Shown here in pieces: positions 22,739-33,814 of a stretch of DNA of 41,397 nt. The stretch spans positions 1-41,397 of the forward strand of contig MCFE01000734.1 in the NCBI GenBank assembly GCA_002104905.1, written 5' to 3'. Within the stretch, counting starts at the first letter, position 1. Each line of letters starts with the position of its first letter. A program made the translations under genes and the position numbers. Origin of the DNA: Basidiobolus meristosporus CBS 931.73 (Eukaryota > Basidiobolomycota > Basidiobolomycetes > Basidiobolales > Basidiobolaceae). The notes under the pieces were generated by a model. It was given only the letters and a program-made list of their open reading frames with translations. It was not told where the DNA came from and did not search any database.

Positions 22739-25693
22739 ATCAATTAGGCTTAGCTTTATGAAGCCAGCCTTTGCCCAGCGGACATTCTCCATATAAACCC
22801 GCACAAAACCAATGCGTATATGGCAAGTCTGATTACACGAACTCAACTACTTTCTCGAAACGGATGGCTTCTGAGACATCCCATTCACAAATCACATAGA
22901 CTACACATTGGGAACCTGGCTTTCCAATCGAGGCTGGATAGCGTACGTGCATGGACGTTTATAGGAATACCATGACGAGCATGATGCTGGAGGGAAGAGA
23001 AGGGCCTATATATGGGATTCATCACTCTCCAAAATCGTCGGGCTGTGCCAGATCATGATTATCCCAAGCAACGCTGGGTGCTGCCCATTCGGTGCAGTGT
23101 ATGATGCAATGGCACGTTCTGGAACAGAGGCCCCCAACACCCTGGCACACCAGCACCCTAAACAACCAGCGTCAATGTTGAAGGGCAACGTAGCGCCAGT
23201 CTCTAGCACCAAGCGCCGTTGTCTGGGATGGTCTCATATCTGGCGGATGCTCCAGAACAGGGCTTTCCCCAGGATCACCAGTGATGCCATTTCATCGACC
23301 AGAAATTCTATGCGGTGTGAATGCAAATCCTGAAAATCACCTGAACATGCTATTGTTGCTGTTCATGCTTGAATGGCCTTGGCCGATTTGAAACATCCGA
23401 GGATATCTCATCAGATCTAATCCGCTTGTTCACGGGAGTCGAGTCGCCCATAGGTCCATCGTACGTTTGGAATTGCTGGTGAATATTATGCGGGAATACT
23501 TGATGCTAACCAGCTGACGAATGGAATCCTCGGTAGCATATATCGTGATTTTATCTGTTCAACCGTAATGGCAATGATATATCATCAACCACCACCAGAT
23601 TCCAACCAAACCCAGTCATTGCTTATCATGGCGCCCATTTATAGAACTTTGACGCCAGGTATGCAAACCCGTATCACGGTGGGTTTTGGAAACACCACCA
23701 TCAGTGGGTCCACCCGCTGCGCTCTTCTTGACTCTGTCCATGCATCTAGAGTTCACACTGTGCCGCATCGAAATGGGCAAACGCATCTGGCCAATCTGAT
23801 CCATATCACCTTTCACCTCAGAATCTATGTACAAGGCTTAGAACATTCCGATACTAGATATTTCTTGCTATCTTAAACCATTCACCAGAATGGGTGAGCC
23901 AAAGTATTATCAACCAACCCCCAGCCATTGTATTAACTTGGTAGTATCAGCGCCCAGAGGGCGGTTTGCTATCCGTCCTGAACAAGGAGTCCGCAAGTAT
24001 GACACATTGTTTGGTCAGAAAGTAGAAGTCCACCAAGCCGGTTGCCATTTTTGGCGATGCAGTCTTACGGGTCCGCTGAGTTTGTGCCATGCCATTAATC
24101 CTCCTCTTGGGACCATTTGGGAGAGACATTCGGTTGCTTCAAGCTTACATGCCACGCATGCACACCGTTGTCACAAGGCGTAAAACCTGATGCGCTGCAT
24201 GCCTCCACTGTAGGGGTTTTGTTGATCTCTTATGCCACCTTGTAATCACCTAATAAAGTATTTGGAAGCATTAATCTGGTTCAAATCTAGCCAACATTAA
24301 TTGATGCTGCATTCCTTGTCCCTTATGTAACAGAGAACATTCCTCATGAACGTCCAGTGCTCTCGGCTCTTTGGCTTAGTTGTGCTTCTGAAGACTGATT
24401 GATTACCCCCTATCTACCAATCACTTTTCCATGGAGCTACTCATACAAATTCCCTAGCTTGCTCAGAATTTTCAAGTGGTAATCCTCATCAATGACTGAC
24501 AAATCCCAAATTCAGTTCAGTCAGTCAGTCCCAAGATACAAGCCACAAAGAGGATAAAGCTCATTCCCCAAATGGCTTTCAGATGCCAGGATGCTTCAAC
24601 AAAATTGATGATTCTACAGTGCACTAGGGAAACTTCGCATTCGCACCCTACTTCAAGGTTGAATGGACGTGTCCGCCCACTTTATGCATGAAAGGGGAGG
24701 TAGTGCCTGGCAAAGATCACAAGCCCCCAAATGCAAGCACTCCTTTCCACGCACTGGAATTCCCCAATTTGATCGCTTGATATAGCGCAACCCCAAACCG
24801 GTTTGGGTGCTCCATTGATCAAATGGATGGATAGAGATGCTGTTTCGTGTGGCAGCCCAACAACCCAACTATCCCACAGCCTGGCAATAACACATACAAG
24901 CACAGGCCCCGGTGGAAGGCTCTTACGCTGGTGACATTTCGTGTGATCAAGATGAGCTGGAAGTTAATTAGGCTGGGAAATTGGCTAAAACGGAAGTTCG
25001 TTGTTGTCTATTTTCATCGGTAGCACACGCTCAAGTGGGGTGTCGCTGGCTCACACTCAGCAACTCGAATGGCGAATATTCTAAGGTGCAGTAGTCAACA
25101 GGTCGCACAAAGTGCTACCAATGTCTCAGAGAACCCATCCACAAGGCAAGAGAGGATTACACGGTGTCTCTGAGCAGATGCAGTCACAAATTTGCCAGAA
25201 ATCTATCGAGATCTGAGCAGCCTGAGGAATGGACTCGAAGTTGGCCATGTTATCTCAATTGAACCTAATTTCGACCACCTAATTCCCTTGGATATGCGGC
25301 AGATAAGGGCATCAATGGAATTTCTTAGTTCCCCAGCGGGTGGTGGTACAAATGTGGAACCGTATTCTCCATTCTAATGGGTTACATTTTACTCTAATAT
25401 GCAGTACAAATTATTCCCAAATGTTGAACAACCTTAAACCATTGAGGAAAACACCTACTTTCAGGGAGAATTGGATGAGGAATCTGAAATGGGACATTCG
25501 GAAGTATCCAGTTGGGTGAAATGGTCGATTGGAATTTTAGGTTTGCTAAAATGAGTAGCTCATTGGGGTTTAATGTAATACTAGTGATCCCTGGCCAGCC
25601 TCTCATATTCAAGACTCCCGTTGGCTGGCCATTTAAATACCTGCCTTCCCTCTGCCCATTTTCCTCGTTCGCCTTTCACCAGTCAACAGAGCC
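22739..25693. other. Gene-free region upstream of the sterol reductase
   Basis: About 3 kb without a supported gene. The last 60 bp carry a TATA-like atttaaata string near 25632, which probably belongs to the sterol reductase promoter. No RNA gene or mobile element recognised. Confidence 0.4.
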
Positions 25694-27123
25694 ATGACTG
25701 TCAAAGCAAAGCAAATCCACTCTCAAGAAGGCAAGACCTGGGGAAGAGACAGAGGTACGTCTAACGTTCGTTCACCGTTGCTTTTGATCTTCTCGCTAAC
25801 CCACCATGTGTAGATGTCACGCCTCTTACAAACCTTATCTGCGCATGTATCTTCCTGTTCTGCCCCATCATGGTGTTATACTTCTGGTCCTCATGCACCT
25901 ACTACTCCTGCTCCTTGTACGCTCCCGTCCAAGAACTGAGCGCCCAAAACTTCTCCTTCGAGGCGGTGAAGGGCTTCTTCTGGGAAAAGCTGGTGCCTGG
26001 ACCCACCGCTACCGGCTTCAAGCTGTTCTTCAGCTGGTTGTTGTTCCAAGCCTTCCTTAATGTCACCCTTCCATGCAAGATCGGTTTCGGTCAGATGACT
26101 CCCGCTGGACATTTGCTTCCCTATAAAGTCAACGGCTTGTTTGCCTGGGTCGTCTCCCATGCTCTCTTCATTGGGGGCTCTTTGGTACTTGGCCTTTTCC
26201 CCGCCAGCATTGTTCACGATAACTGGGGAGGGATTCTCATCGCGGTCAATACCTACGGGTACTTCCTCACCATCTTCTGCTTCCTCAAAGCCCATTTGGC
26301 CCCCTCCCACCCCGAGGACCGCAAATTCTCTGGCTACTTTTTCTATGATTTGGTGATGGGTATCGAGCTCAACCCTCGTTTCGGCAAATACTTCGACTTC
26401 AAGCTGTTCCACAACGGACGTCCAGGCATCGTCGCTTGGACCTTGATCAACTTCTCATTTGCTGCCGCCCAGTACCAGAGCATCGGGTACGTGACCAACT
26501 CCATGATCCTGCTAAACTTCCTCCATGCCGTGTACGTGGTCGATTTCTTTTACTTCGAAGACTGGTATCTTCGCACCATCGACATTGCCCACGACCATTT
26601 CGGCTTCTACCTCGCCTGGGGAGATTCAGTCTGGCTTCCATTCATGTATACCCTTCAGTCTCACTACCTCGTCCGTAACCCCGTCGATCTCTCCGCCTTC
26701 ACCTTCCTCCTCCTCCTCGCCATCGGCTTGGCTGGTTACTTCATCTTCCGTACCGTGAACAACCAGAAGGACATCACCCGCAAGTCCGACGGGAAGAACC
26801 TGATCTGGGGCAAGCCTGCTCGCGTGATCCGGGCCCACTACACCACCAGCGACGGCAAGGACCACACCAGTATTCTCCTCACCTCCGGCTACTGGGGAAT
26901 CTCTCGCCATTTCAACTACGTCGGGGACCTGATGATGTGCGCCGCATTTTGTTTCTGCTGTGGCGTGGACCATTTGCTGCCCCACTTCTACGTCATCTAC
27001 ATGTTCATCCTGTTGGTCCACCGTATCCAACGGGATCACACCCGCTGCCGTGGCAAGTACGGAAAGTACTGGGACCAGTACTGCGAGCTTGTTCCCTGGA
27101 AGCTTTTCCCCTACTTCTTCTAA
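25694..27123 (+). CDS. DHCR7: Sterol delta-7 reductase, DHCR7 type (ERG4/ERG24 family)
   Basis: ER membrane enzyme reducing the C7-C8 double bond of 5,7-diene sterols with NADPH, as in cholesterol synthesis. Two exons, 25694-25754 and 25814-27123 (456 aa; human DHCR7 has 475). Both family signatures are present: GYFFYDLVMGIELNPR (about residues 194-209) and LVHRIQRDHTRCRGKYG (about 421-437). Other landmarks are FDFKLFHNGRPGIVAWTLIN, TIDIAHDHFGFYLAWGD, NNQKDITRKSDGKNLIWG and SRHFNYVGDLMM, with about eight to nine hydrophobic segments. These favour DHCR7 over ERG24 (C14 reductase) and ERG4 (C24(28) reductase), whose motifs around NPR and DIK differ. The family placement is certain; the DHCR7 subtype is a strong judgement from memory and would need a tree. 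The ATG lies at the head of a short hydrophilic exon. Codon use is GC-biased at third positions compared with its neighbours, which suggests high expression. Confidence 0.93.
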
Positions 27124-27225
27124 GCCATGGATCGGTTGGTCGTATTCTGTGGTCAATAGATGACGGGAAGACATGGTCGTATCGTTCACCCTGAATATAT
27201 TCCCTTGTACAACAGATCTGGTGTT

Positions 27226-27231
27226 AATAAA
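27226..27231 (+). terminator. Putative polyadenylation signal of the sterol reductase gene
   Basis: AATAAA about 100 bp after the stop codon, followed by a T-rich stretch. Motif and position only. Confidence 0.5.
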
Positions 27232-27654
27232 TGTATTTTTCAAAAATCCCCCTCCCATGCTATTCCCTCCCCCGTAACCCGGCTTCCCTTCTCTAGCCCG
27301 CGGCCATCCTCGTCCTGTTGGGTTCCACTCACGGTGGGTGTGATTGGTGGAGGGATCTCTGACTTTGCAGCCACTGCGTTTCACATGCTTGGCTTACTGG
27401 CCGGTTGTGTGCTTGGCGTGCTCGAGGAATAATGGGTAGTGGTTCGTTTATCGAATCAGTGGATCATTGGCAGGTGAAGATTGAAGGTGACCGTGGGGAT
27501 GGTGCCGAACCGTATCGCGGCCCAGAATCACCGGTCACGGAGCTAATGATGGCGCGCCGGGTGGAAACAGGTATGAGAGGCGTTAGCTCAGTGGAAATCA
27601 AGGTACGAAATTCCATGCCCTCTGGTGGGCTTTCTGCATCAATCAGGATGATCG

Positions 27655-27777
27655 GCATCACCACCGCCACCGCCATCACTATCGCTATCGTCATCACAAT
27701 GCTCATCAATCATCAACAAAAGCATCACTATCAACATCACCACCAACATTCGTCACATCGGTATTCCCATCACCAGT
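27655..27777. repeat. Degenerate CAY (CAT/CAC) trinucleotide tract
   Basis: About 120 bp dominated by ATC/CAC/CAT triplets in one phase. It lies inside a 127-codon open frame (27405-27788), where it would encode His-rich and Ile/Thr-rich runs. I treat the tract as a simple repeat and the frame as chance. Confidence 0.7.
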
Positions 27778-30700
27778 CTGTCACATGATCCAGAGTCGAC
27801 CAGGGAGGGGTTCGCTCATCACATGTGAATCTCCACGGCCTCTTATCAGATCCCCACCAATTGCTGCTTGATGTCAGCATGGGCCTGGAGCCGGATGTCG
27901 CAGGCGATTGGGACCCATACCTGGCCCACTCCCCTTCAGTGCGCAGTCCAGCCGCCCATCCCTCTCTTCCGAAGTGGAAGCCAGCGTAAACCCATCACTC
28001 CGAATCAGCGTTGGCTGAATTGGTTCGTTGGTGCGCCTGCGTCGCACGCATCCCCTTCATGCCCGGTCATCTGCCCTGCAGAAGACGTGGAGGATCACCT
28101 GACCCGGGGAAAGGGCTGCCAACCATGGAACCCCGAACACATTGAACCAGCCTCTTTGACATCCCTCTCTCCCCCGTCTCCTCCCTCTCCCTCTCTCCAG
28201 TAGAAATCCTCGGGTAGGATTGAAAAGGAAACCCGCTGGGAACGTGGGGAATTGATTGGGAGTGATTTCCAATCCATTTGATGAGCAGGGATAGGACAAA
28301 ATATTGGTTACACTCCACATCTAATAGACTGTATTGAGAGCACATGCGACAAGGCACGCCCAGGGTGCTTGAAAGTGAGAAAGAGATGGGGGGGGGTGAA
28401 GGATGCTCGTACAGGTCGAAGAACACCAACCAGTCAATAGGTCACCTGGGTGGGCATGTAAGTTGATTGACTCTCGCTGAGCGAGGCGCAGCCAATTGGG
28501 TCCCTCGTAAAAGCGAAGTGCTATGCTCCCTGCCGTTCGAATCCCCCATCCGAGGTTGTGCCACAGCCCTAACCATTTCTAGTACATCCCGCACTGATTG
28601 GGAAGATACACAGAGGCCTCGGATGGGCCTCGGGTGTGGTTGTCTTTGGGTTCTAACGGGTGTCCGTATAAGATCAAGGCAAGACTGTACCAACCGACCA
28701 AATGAGATCCCGGTGGTTGCATCAGAGCGGGTGGTGAACATTACTCCCTTGCTAGCCTCGTCGGCCATCAACGTGAGGCCATTTCTGACCATGGGGCCCA
28801 CCAAACCGGTGCTTCCAACGTCGATTTGATAGGCGGTGGAGGAGACAAGAGGAAGGGAATGTTTCGCGCCTAATCCACAAGGCTTCGGTAAATCATGTCG
28901 TCGATTCATTGGACAGGTGATTGGCACTTCCCAAACCGATCTGGAAGGGGGGGGGGTTACAATTCATGTCATGCCGTGCCATGCCATGTTCGGGCTTAGG
29001 CTGACTTGTGATGAATGTGCATGGGAAGGGCTAGTGGCTGAGCCCAGAAGAATGGGATGTTGCTCAGTGGAGGGTGGGGGCAAGGCAAGCCTGATGCCTT
29101 GGGGTTGAGGTGCCACTCATCGGTCACTTCCAGGGCAAATCATGGAGGCTGTCTAGAATGAATCTTGTCCAATACCAGTTCAAAGAGTGCCTTTCCCGAT
29201 ATCCGATCATGTATATGGATCCATGCGGTTTCTAGAGAGCTCCTGGTCCTCAAATCTGGTGGGATCCAAGTTGTCAAGGGAGCCAGGTTTACCCAGCGCA
29301 CCGAGGTAATGCTATTGGTTGACGGCCATGAACGTCGAACGTCGAACTTCGACCATTCTCTCCTCCCCTAGGGAATCTTTGGTGTTGCGAACGCGCGGTT
29401 GTATCAAGACCACACTAATCCTACCGACAATGGATAGAGATCCATTCAACGAAGTCCCCACCTCTCATGAGTCATGGCAATTCGCATGACGGCTCGATTT
29501 ACGCCAACCTCGCAAATAATGGGTGGCCGCATGTGGTAAACAACGAAGCCGGGGGACATGGGAACAGAATGTATATCATGAGAAGTTTTGGCTAGATTCG
29601 TTGCCAGATCGAGTGGTGAAACTCAGGGATCGTTGGTTCGAGGAGTGCATGACACCGTGTCTACCATGGAAGTCGATGGTTAACCTTGGGCCCTGTGAAT
29701 ACGTTCTAGTGATTTCTGGTGGGATCGCTCTCCCCAAGAAGTCCAATTCATAGATGCCAGAATGGGTTATTGGCTCCACACGAACCATGGGCCTGGGGGT
29801 CAAAGCTGCTGGAGGTAGAATTGAAGTCGGGAGAACATCGCGCGTGACGATGCGGGGACAGAGATGGATAGACAGAAGTGTTTCGCTCGTTGGGTTATTA
29901 CGTGAAAGGGTGGGACCATTCCTTTTCGTAGGGCATCGTGAAGACGCCGCGGAGGGCCACTGCATGACGCGTGCAGCGCTTGTGAGCTTTCGGATGACCT
30001 CGAGAGCCCCCTATCTTTTCGTGATTTCCACTGTCCAGCAGAATCGATGAAAATTGGTGGGAAGCTTGGCCACGAGAGGTCGTAGACGGATGATATCATC
30101 CACCATGGGTGGTCAAAGACCAGCCTGGTCGTTTGGGACGGACTCACTTCCTGGCGAATCTTTCATACTTGGAAGGGTTGCTGCTTTTCGGCCGGGGCTA
30201 CTACCATATTCGTACCGTGTCACCATGCTGTCCCACTTCACTTGGACCAGGAACTCTCGGTCGCTACTCAATTAAGAGTATCTCGGAGGGGAGGGGGGCT
30301 AGGTTTCACGTTTGGCGTCTGAAGTGAGCCAGTGAGGGTCTACATGTACCACATATGGCAGCCGGTCATGCACTCTGACTTGACCCCTAGCCCTGATTGT
30401 TGGAAGGTGCGCAGGTTCGAACCTAGCGGGATTTCCATCCTCCTTGGTTGAGTGCTCTTCACATGTAGTGATCAGCCAGTTTCGAGAACCCAAATGGACC
30501 CCCGGCCATTTTGGGGGATGGCGCGACACGTGTCAGAACCTCTGGGACCCTTGACATCCGGTGAAAAAAACCGGCCTTGGCCTACAAAGAATAGAACTGT
30601 AGACGCGAAGTTGCGCAGCCGTAATGATCGCTGACTTCAATGTATACCTTGGAGCCTGCGTTATGGACTGAGAGATGGAAAATCCATCCACGAGATGATG

Positions 30701-30800
30701 AAGCGGAGGACCCCTATCATCCCCAGATGAATGGAGCTTGGAGATGTGTGAACAGCCCTGCCACTGGTATGGTCAGCTCTATGTTCCATGATTTAATAAT
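27778..30800. other. Gene-free region right of the sterol reductase
   Basis: No supported gene. Contains G-runs (8 G near 28390, 9 G near 28950), an atgccatgcc repeat near 28975-28990 and a gaacgtc repeat at 29331-29354. Open frames of 120-161 codons on the minus strand (28067-28429, 28442-28927, 29576-29965) have no recognisable motif and no family resemblance. Confidence 0.4.
29331..29354. repeat. Short GTCGAAC tandem repeat
   Basis: Two exact and one imperfect heptamer units (aacgtcgaacgtcgaacttc). Minor simple repeat. Confidence 0.6.
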
Positions 30801-31499
30801 ACTCAATTGGACAGGCTCTGGATTGGTAATGATGCAAGGGTTCAAGACTGTCCACATATGTCCAAATCATGCTTGTCCTCAACTATTGGATAATATATCA
30901 AGAACATTGGGATCCCAAAAGGCCTCACTCTACTTGCTAGGCAACCAATGGAACCTTGGAACCACTATCAATAGTAGTTTCCCTCTTTGTTAAGGGCCAA
31001 TACAGTGTCTGTATTTATAGCAGACCTTTGGTACAATAGAATTGTCCCCTTGTGTCATATAGTGTAGTCTTAAGTAGTGCTGTGTATTGTACTATTGATT
31101 TGGTAAATCAGCATGCTGTGTTAGATATTCTGCCAAAAAAGCTGTACCTCAGATTTCCAAGCACAACTTGGTCAAAATATTCCACCTCAAGAGGCCCTAA
31201 ATCACTGTTGATTAGTTGTGTACTACTTCTCTCACATTCTGATCCTAAACAGTCAATCATCCCGTACATTTCTGTACTTTGACTGGCTATTGCCTATTTT
31301 TCACACTCCTTCTTTACTGAATCCACCAGTGCTCTTAAATTTGATGCATACAGATTGGTTGATTTTCAGTGATCCTGAAGATGTAACTTGATCACAGATT
31401 GAACCAATCTATACAAGTCCCTATACCCAATACCAGCATTAAGCATTACCTCACATTCAACATGCAGCAGCATTAAAATTCACCATTCCACAACTGTGT
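30801..31499. other. Start of the AT-rich transposon-derived zone
   Basis: Composition turns clearly AT-rich around here. A + strand open frame (30640-30993) contains HICPNHACPQ, a CxxxxC pattern that might come from a transposase N-terminus, but this is too weak to call. Otherwise no gene. Confidence 0.3.
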
Positions 31500-32220
31500 C
31501 TCTACCTTACATTCTTTGCCCATGACTTTGGCAGGAGCCCAGTGGCTTTGTGCCATTGTTTGTGCACTTGTTCCCAAATATCCCTAGGAGAAATCTCAAA
31601 GTTAAAATTCATTGGATCTTCAGCTGGTATGCTAATGGTGTTTTGCTGGTATTCAATTGGTGGTTCTACTTCAAATTCACAGTTGCAATTTTTGGTTGAA
31701 GTAATGTGGGGCTGATCACCAAGCTTTGTATGGATGCTTGTTGGTCTGGTCTCCCCCTGGGGAAGTTGTCTGTCTGTCTGCTGCTAAGCTAGTACCTGAG
31801 ATACAGAGAGCTGATGCTTTTGGGAATGTTAGAATTGAGCTGATATTATTGAATTGAGGAAAAAACACTGGCTGAATACCAGCAAAATAACATGAGCATG
31901 TCAGCAGAATACCAGATGAAAATCTGATGAACTTCAAGTTTGAGATTATTTGTAGGGCTCACTTCTAGAAAAGCACCAATCTCTATTTTGCCAGTATGTT
32001 CTGATAACACAAAAGCAGCTGTATCAGTCCAAGTTAGTAGAGGCACTCTGGGAATAGCAACCAAATAATCCATGGTAATATCTGATACTAAACTGGGTAA
32101 ATCAAGATGCAAAAAGACTTTGAATCTACTGCAAAAGAAGTAATTGGTCCAAAAAAAGTTATTACTACTTAAGGAAGACAAGAAGAACCACCCTAGATCA
32201 TTTTTGCTGACCTGACTCAC
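31500..32220 (-). pseudogene. Transposase-related remnant, copy A
   Basis: Minus-strand reading frame broken by several stops and a frame change, with one uninterrupted stretch of 124 codons (31846-32220) containing DYLVAIPRVPLLTW and IEIGAFLEVSPTNNLKLEVH. The part at about 31588-31790 is related to 35139-35345 in the same orientation. At that second site the sequence runs directly into recognisable Tnp2-like transposase motifs, so this is read as the N-terminal region of the same element family. That link is inference from position; the fragment itself has no diagnostic catalytic motif. Confidence 0.5.
31588..31790. repeat. Direct repeat, left copy (pairs with 35139-35345)
   Basis: Shares gagaaatctcaaa exactly with the right copy, then gtattcaattggtg versus gtattcagctggtg, and near-identical atggatgct...ggtct/ggcct...gtctcc blocks in the same order and spacing. 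Same orientation, clearly diverged by substitutions and small indels. Confidence 0.75.
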
Positions 32221-32872
32221 TCAACAGACACAGCTCAAGTGTAGGTAAATCCCAGGTCAGAGTTGAGCAGAAACCTTGTTTAGGGCATATAGTATGTGCC
32301 TCAGTGTCAGAAAATGAGGGTAATCTGGACCAGGAGTAAATAACAAAACCTTAACTTGGCCCAATATATGCTATTATTTTTTACCTCATATAGAGTCTAT
32401 TTGACAGGAGCAATTATCCCTGAGCCTAATATGGATGCTCAGTGAAGTTGTCCAAAGGAATCAGACTATTGCCCAGAAATAAGGAAACTCCATATTTGCT
32501 GTAAATAACAAAGCTTTAACCTCACCAAGAGTGAGTTAATTTTGCTCAAATGGGAAGCATTCAATAGCCCAGAGGCTATATATCATTATTCCAATATGAC
32601 AATCAGATTCAGCTCATCATTAAAGCCTATGCAAGTAATTAAAGATGATGATTGGTATTGTGACCAGATCATTCTGATTTTTTGGCATACTATTAGGTAG
32701 ATATTTATATTGAGTTACAAGTTATTTGCTCAATTAAGTTAAACGCAGATGCATATACCATGGGATAACATATTAGTCCAGTATGCAACATAGTTAAATT
32801 TTATAGGCTTCATTACAGATTGCACACTCTCAATATTTATTTAATACTTATGAATTTTTTGTTGATTGGGAG
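32221..32872. other. AT-rich spacer with an internal remnant of a + strand element
   Basis: No intact frame. The last 30 bp (ttatgaattttttgttgatt, then gggag) resemble the end of copia pol plus its polypurine tract, in + orientation, directly before the diverged LTR. So internal sequence of an old copia copy probably lies here, eroded beyond reading by eye. Confidence 0.35.
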
Positions 32873-33220
32873 TGATGTAATTATTAACTTGTATCCAAAT
32901 ATTCATACTAACTTAATTACATGGGTCTTATTCTGTGATTAGTATTATGTCCTGATCAGGTTTCTTGTTGGGATTTGCTTCAAACATTCTTACCAAATTA
33001 TCTGGTACCCATATTATAACCTTTCTCAAAGTTATCTAAAAGACCCCAAGCTTTGCACATATACTCTTAGGACCTTCCTTAATGAGCTCTACATATTTGT
33101 TTGTCTTACTTTATCTAAAGTATAAATACCAAACTTTTGATCAATAAGTCTACAAGTGAATAACATGTAAATACTCCAGTTCTCCATATCACTTCTAGTA
33201 CATCCAATTGCCATACATGG
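32873..33220 (+). repeat. Diverged copia LTR in + orientation
   Basis: About 348 bp, aligning along its length with the reverse complement of the LTRs at 35909 and 40225 (349-350 bp). Shared blocks include ggtaccca, ttctcaaagtt, gctttgcacatatactctta (LTR: actttgcacacatgctcttg), ggaccttcctta and agtataaatac. It starts TGATGTAA (intact LTR: TGTTGTAA) right after a gggag polypurine remnant. It is an old 3' LTR, or a solo LTR that kept its flanks, pointing opposite to the younger copies. Confidence 0.75.
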
Positions 33221-33550
33221 TAAAAAACTTGATGATGTTTTTGACAGCCTCATTGCAAGCCTATGATGGCATTATCATGGCAGTTTGGCAGCCTACAGCT
33301 ACTTTATCTACCTCCCCTTGTGCAGTTCATATATTCCAATATAGAATCACCTCTCTTAATTTGCTTAACCATCTCTACCTTGGGTATTTCATATATAGTT
33401 TGAATCAAAAAAAAACTATGGTCTCCCGCTTATTACCCTCTACAAACATGCACGCCTGCTGCAATTGGCATACTTGTAGCACCTCAACTTTACAGCTTTG
33501 TAGTGTAATACTTACAAAGTTGCCATTTACCTTGTATTGCTGGTAACATA
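33221..33550 (+). pseudogene. Probable Tnp2-like transposase fragment, + orientation
   Basis: A + strand frame contains CAVHIFQYRITSL followed by LLNHLYLGYF, which lines up with SFLLGAMHLLFNNI and LLNKLYMGYF encoded on the opposite strand at about 34470-34570. The DNA shares gggtatttca in inverted relation. This suggests a second, oppositely oriented and older copy of the transposase. Short and degenerate, so only a moderate call. Confidence 0.4.
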
Positions 33551-33814
33551 TAGATCTTGCAAGCATATGCTTTGTTGCCACCACTTCTGCCATGAATCCC
33601 TTCTGAATATCTGCAAAGAACTTTTTGATATTTAGCTAGTATATTCCTTCTCACTGTTGGATTCTAGTCCCCCTTATAGGTGCACCCTGGCTCTTGTTTG
33701 TGTGAATTCTGTATTGAATGGTGTAAAAATTGGCTTGTGACCTTGAGAAATCTTCCTAACAAGAATTAGCTGCTTGTTGCACCCAACCCAACTTTGCATT
33801 ACTTAGCTGATTAC

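Noticed and set aside
25891-26412. 173-codon minus-strand frame
   Set aside because: Also antisense to the sterol reductase; the same codon-bias shadow.
26626-27384. 252-codon open frame on the minus strand
   Set aside because: It lies antisense to the sterol reductase coding exon, is Gly/Val/Glu-rich as expected from GC-biased third positions, and has no family motif.
27405-27788. 127-codon + strand frame with His-rich tail
   Set aside because: The tail is the translation of a CAY simple repeat and the rest shows no family resemblance.
28530-28550. tRNA B-box-like gttcgaatcccc
   Set aside because: The following catccga has no tcggatg partner at tRNA distance.
28442-28927. 161-codon minus-strand frame
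   Set aside because: No recognisable motif, hydrophobic core pattern or intron context; neighbouring chance frames of 120-129 codons exist in the same region.
30405-30425. tRNA B-box-like ggttcgaacc
   Set aside because: The T-arm stem pairs poorly and no matching acceptor stem or A-box is found upstream.
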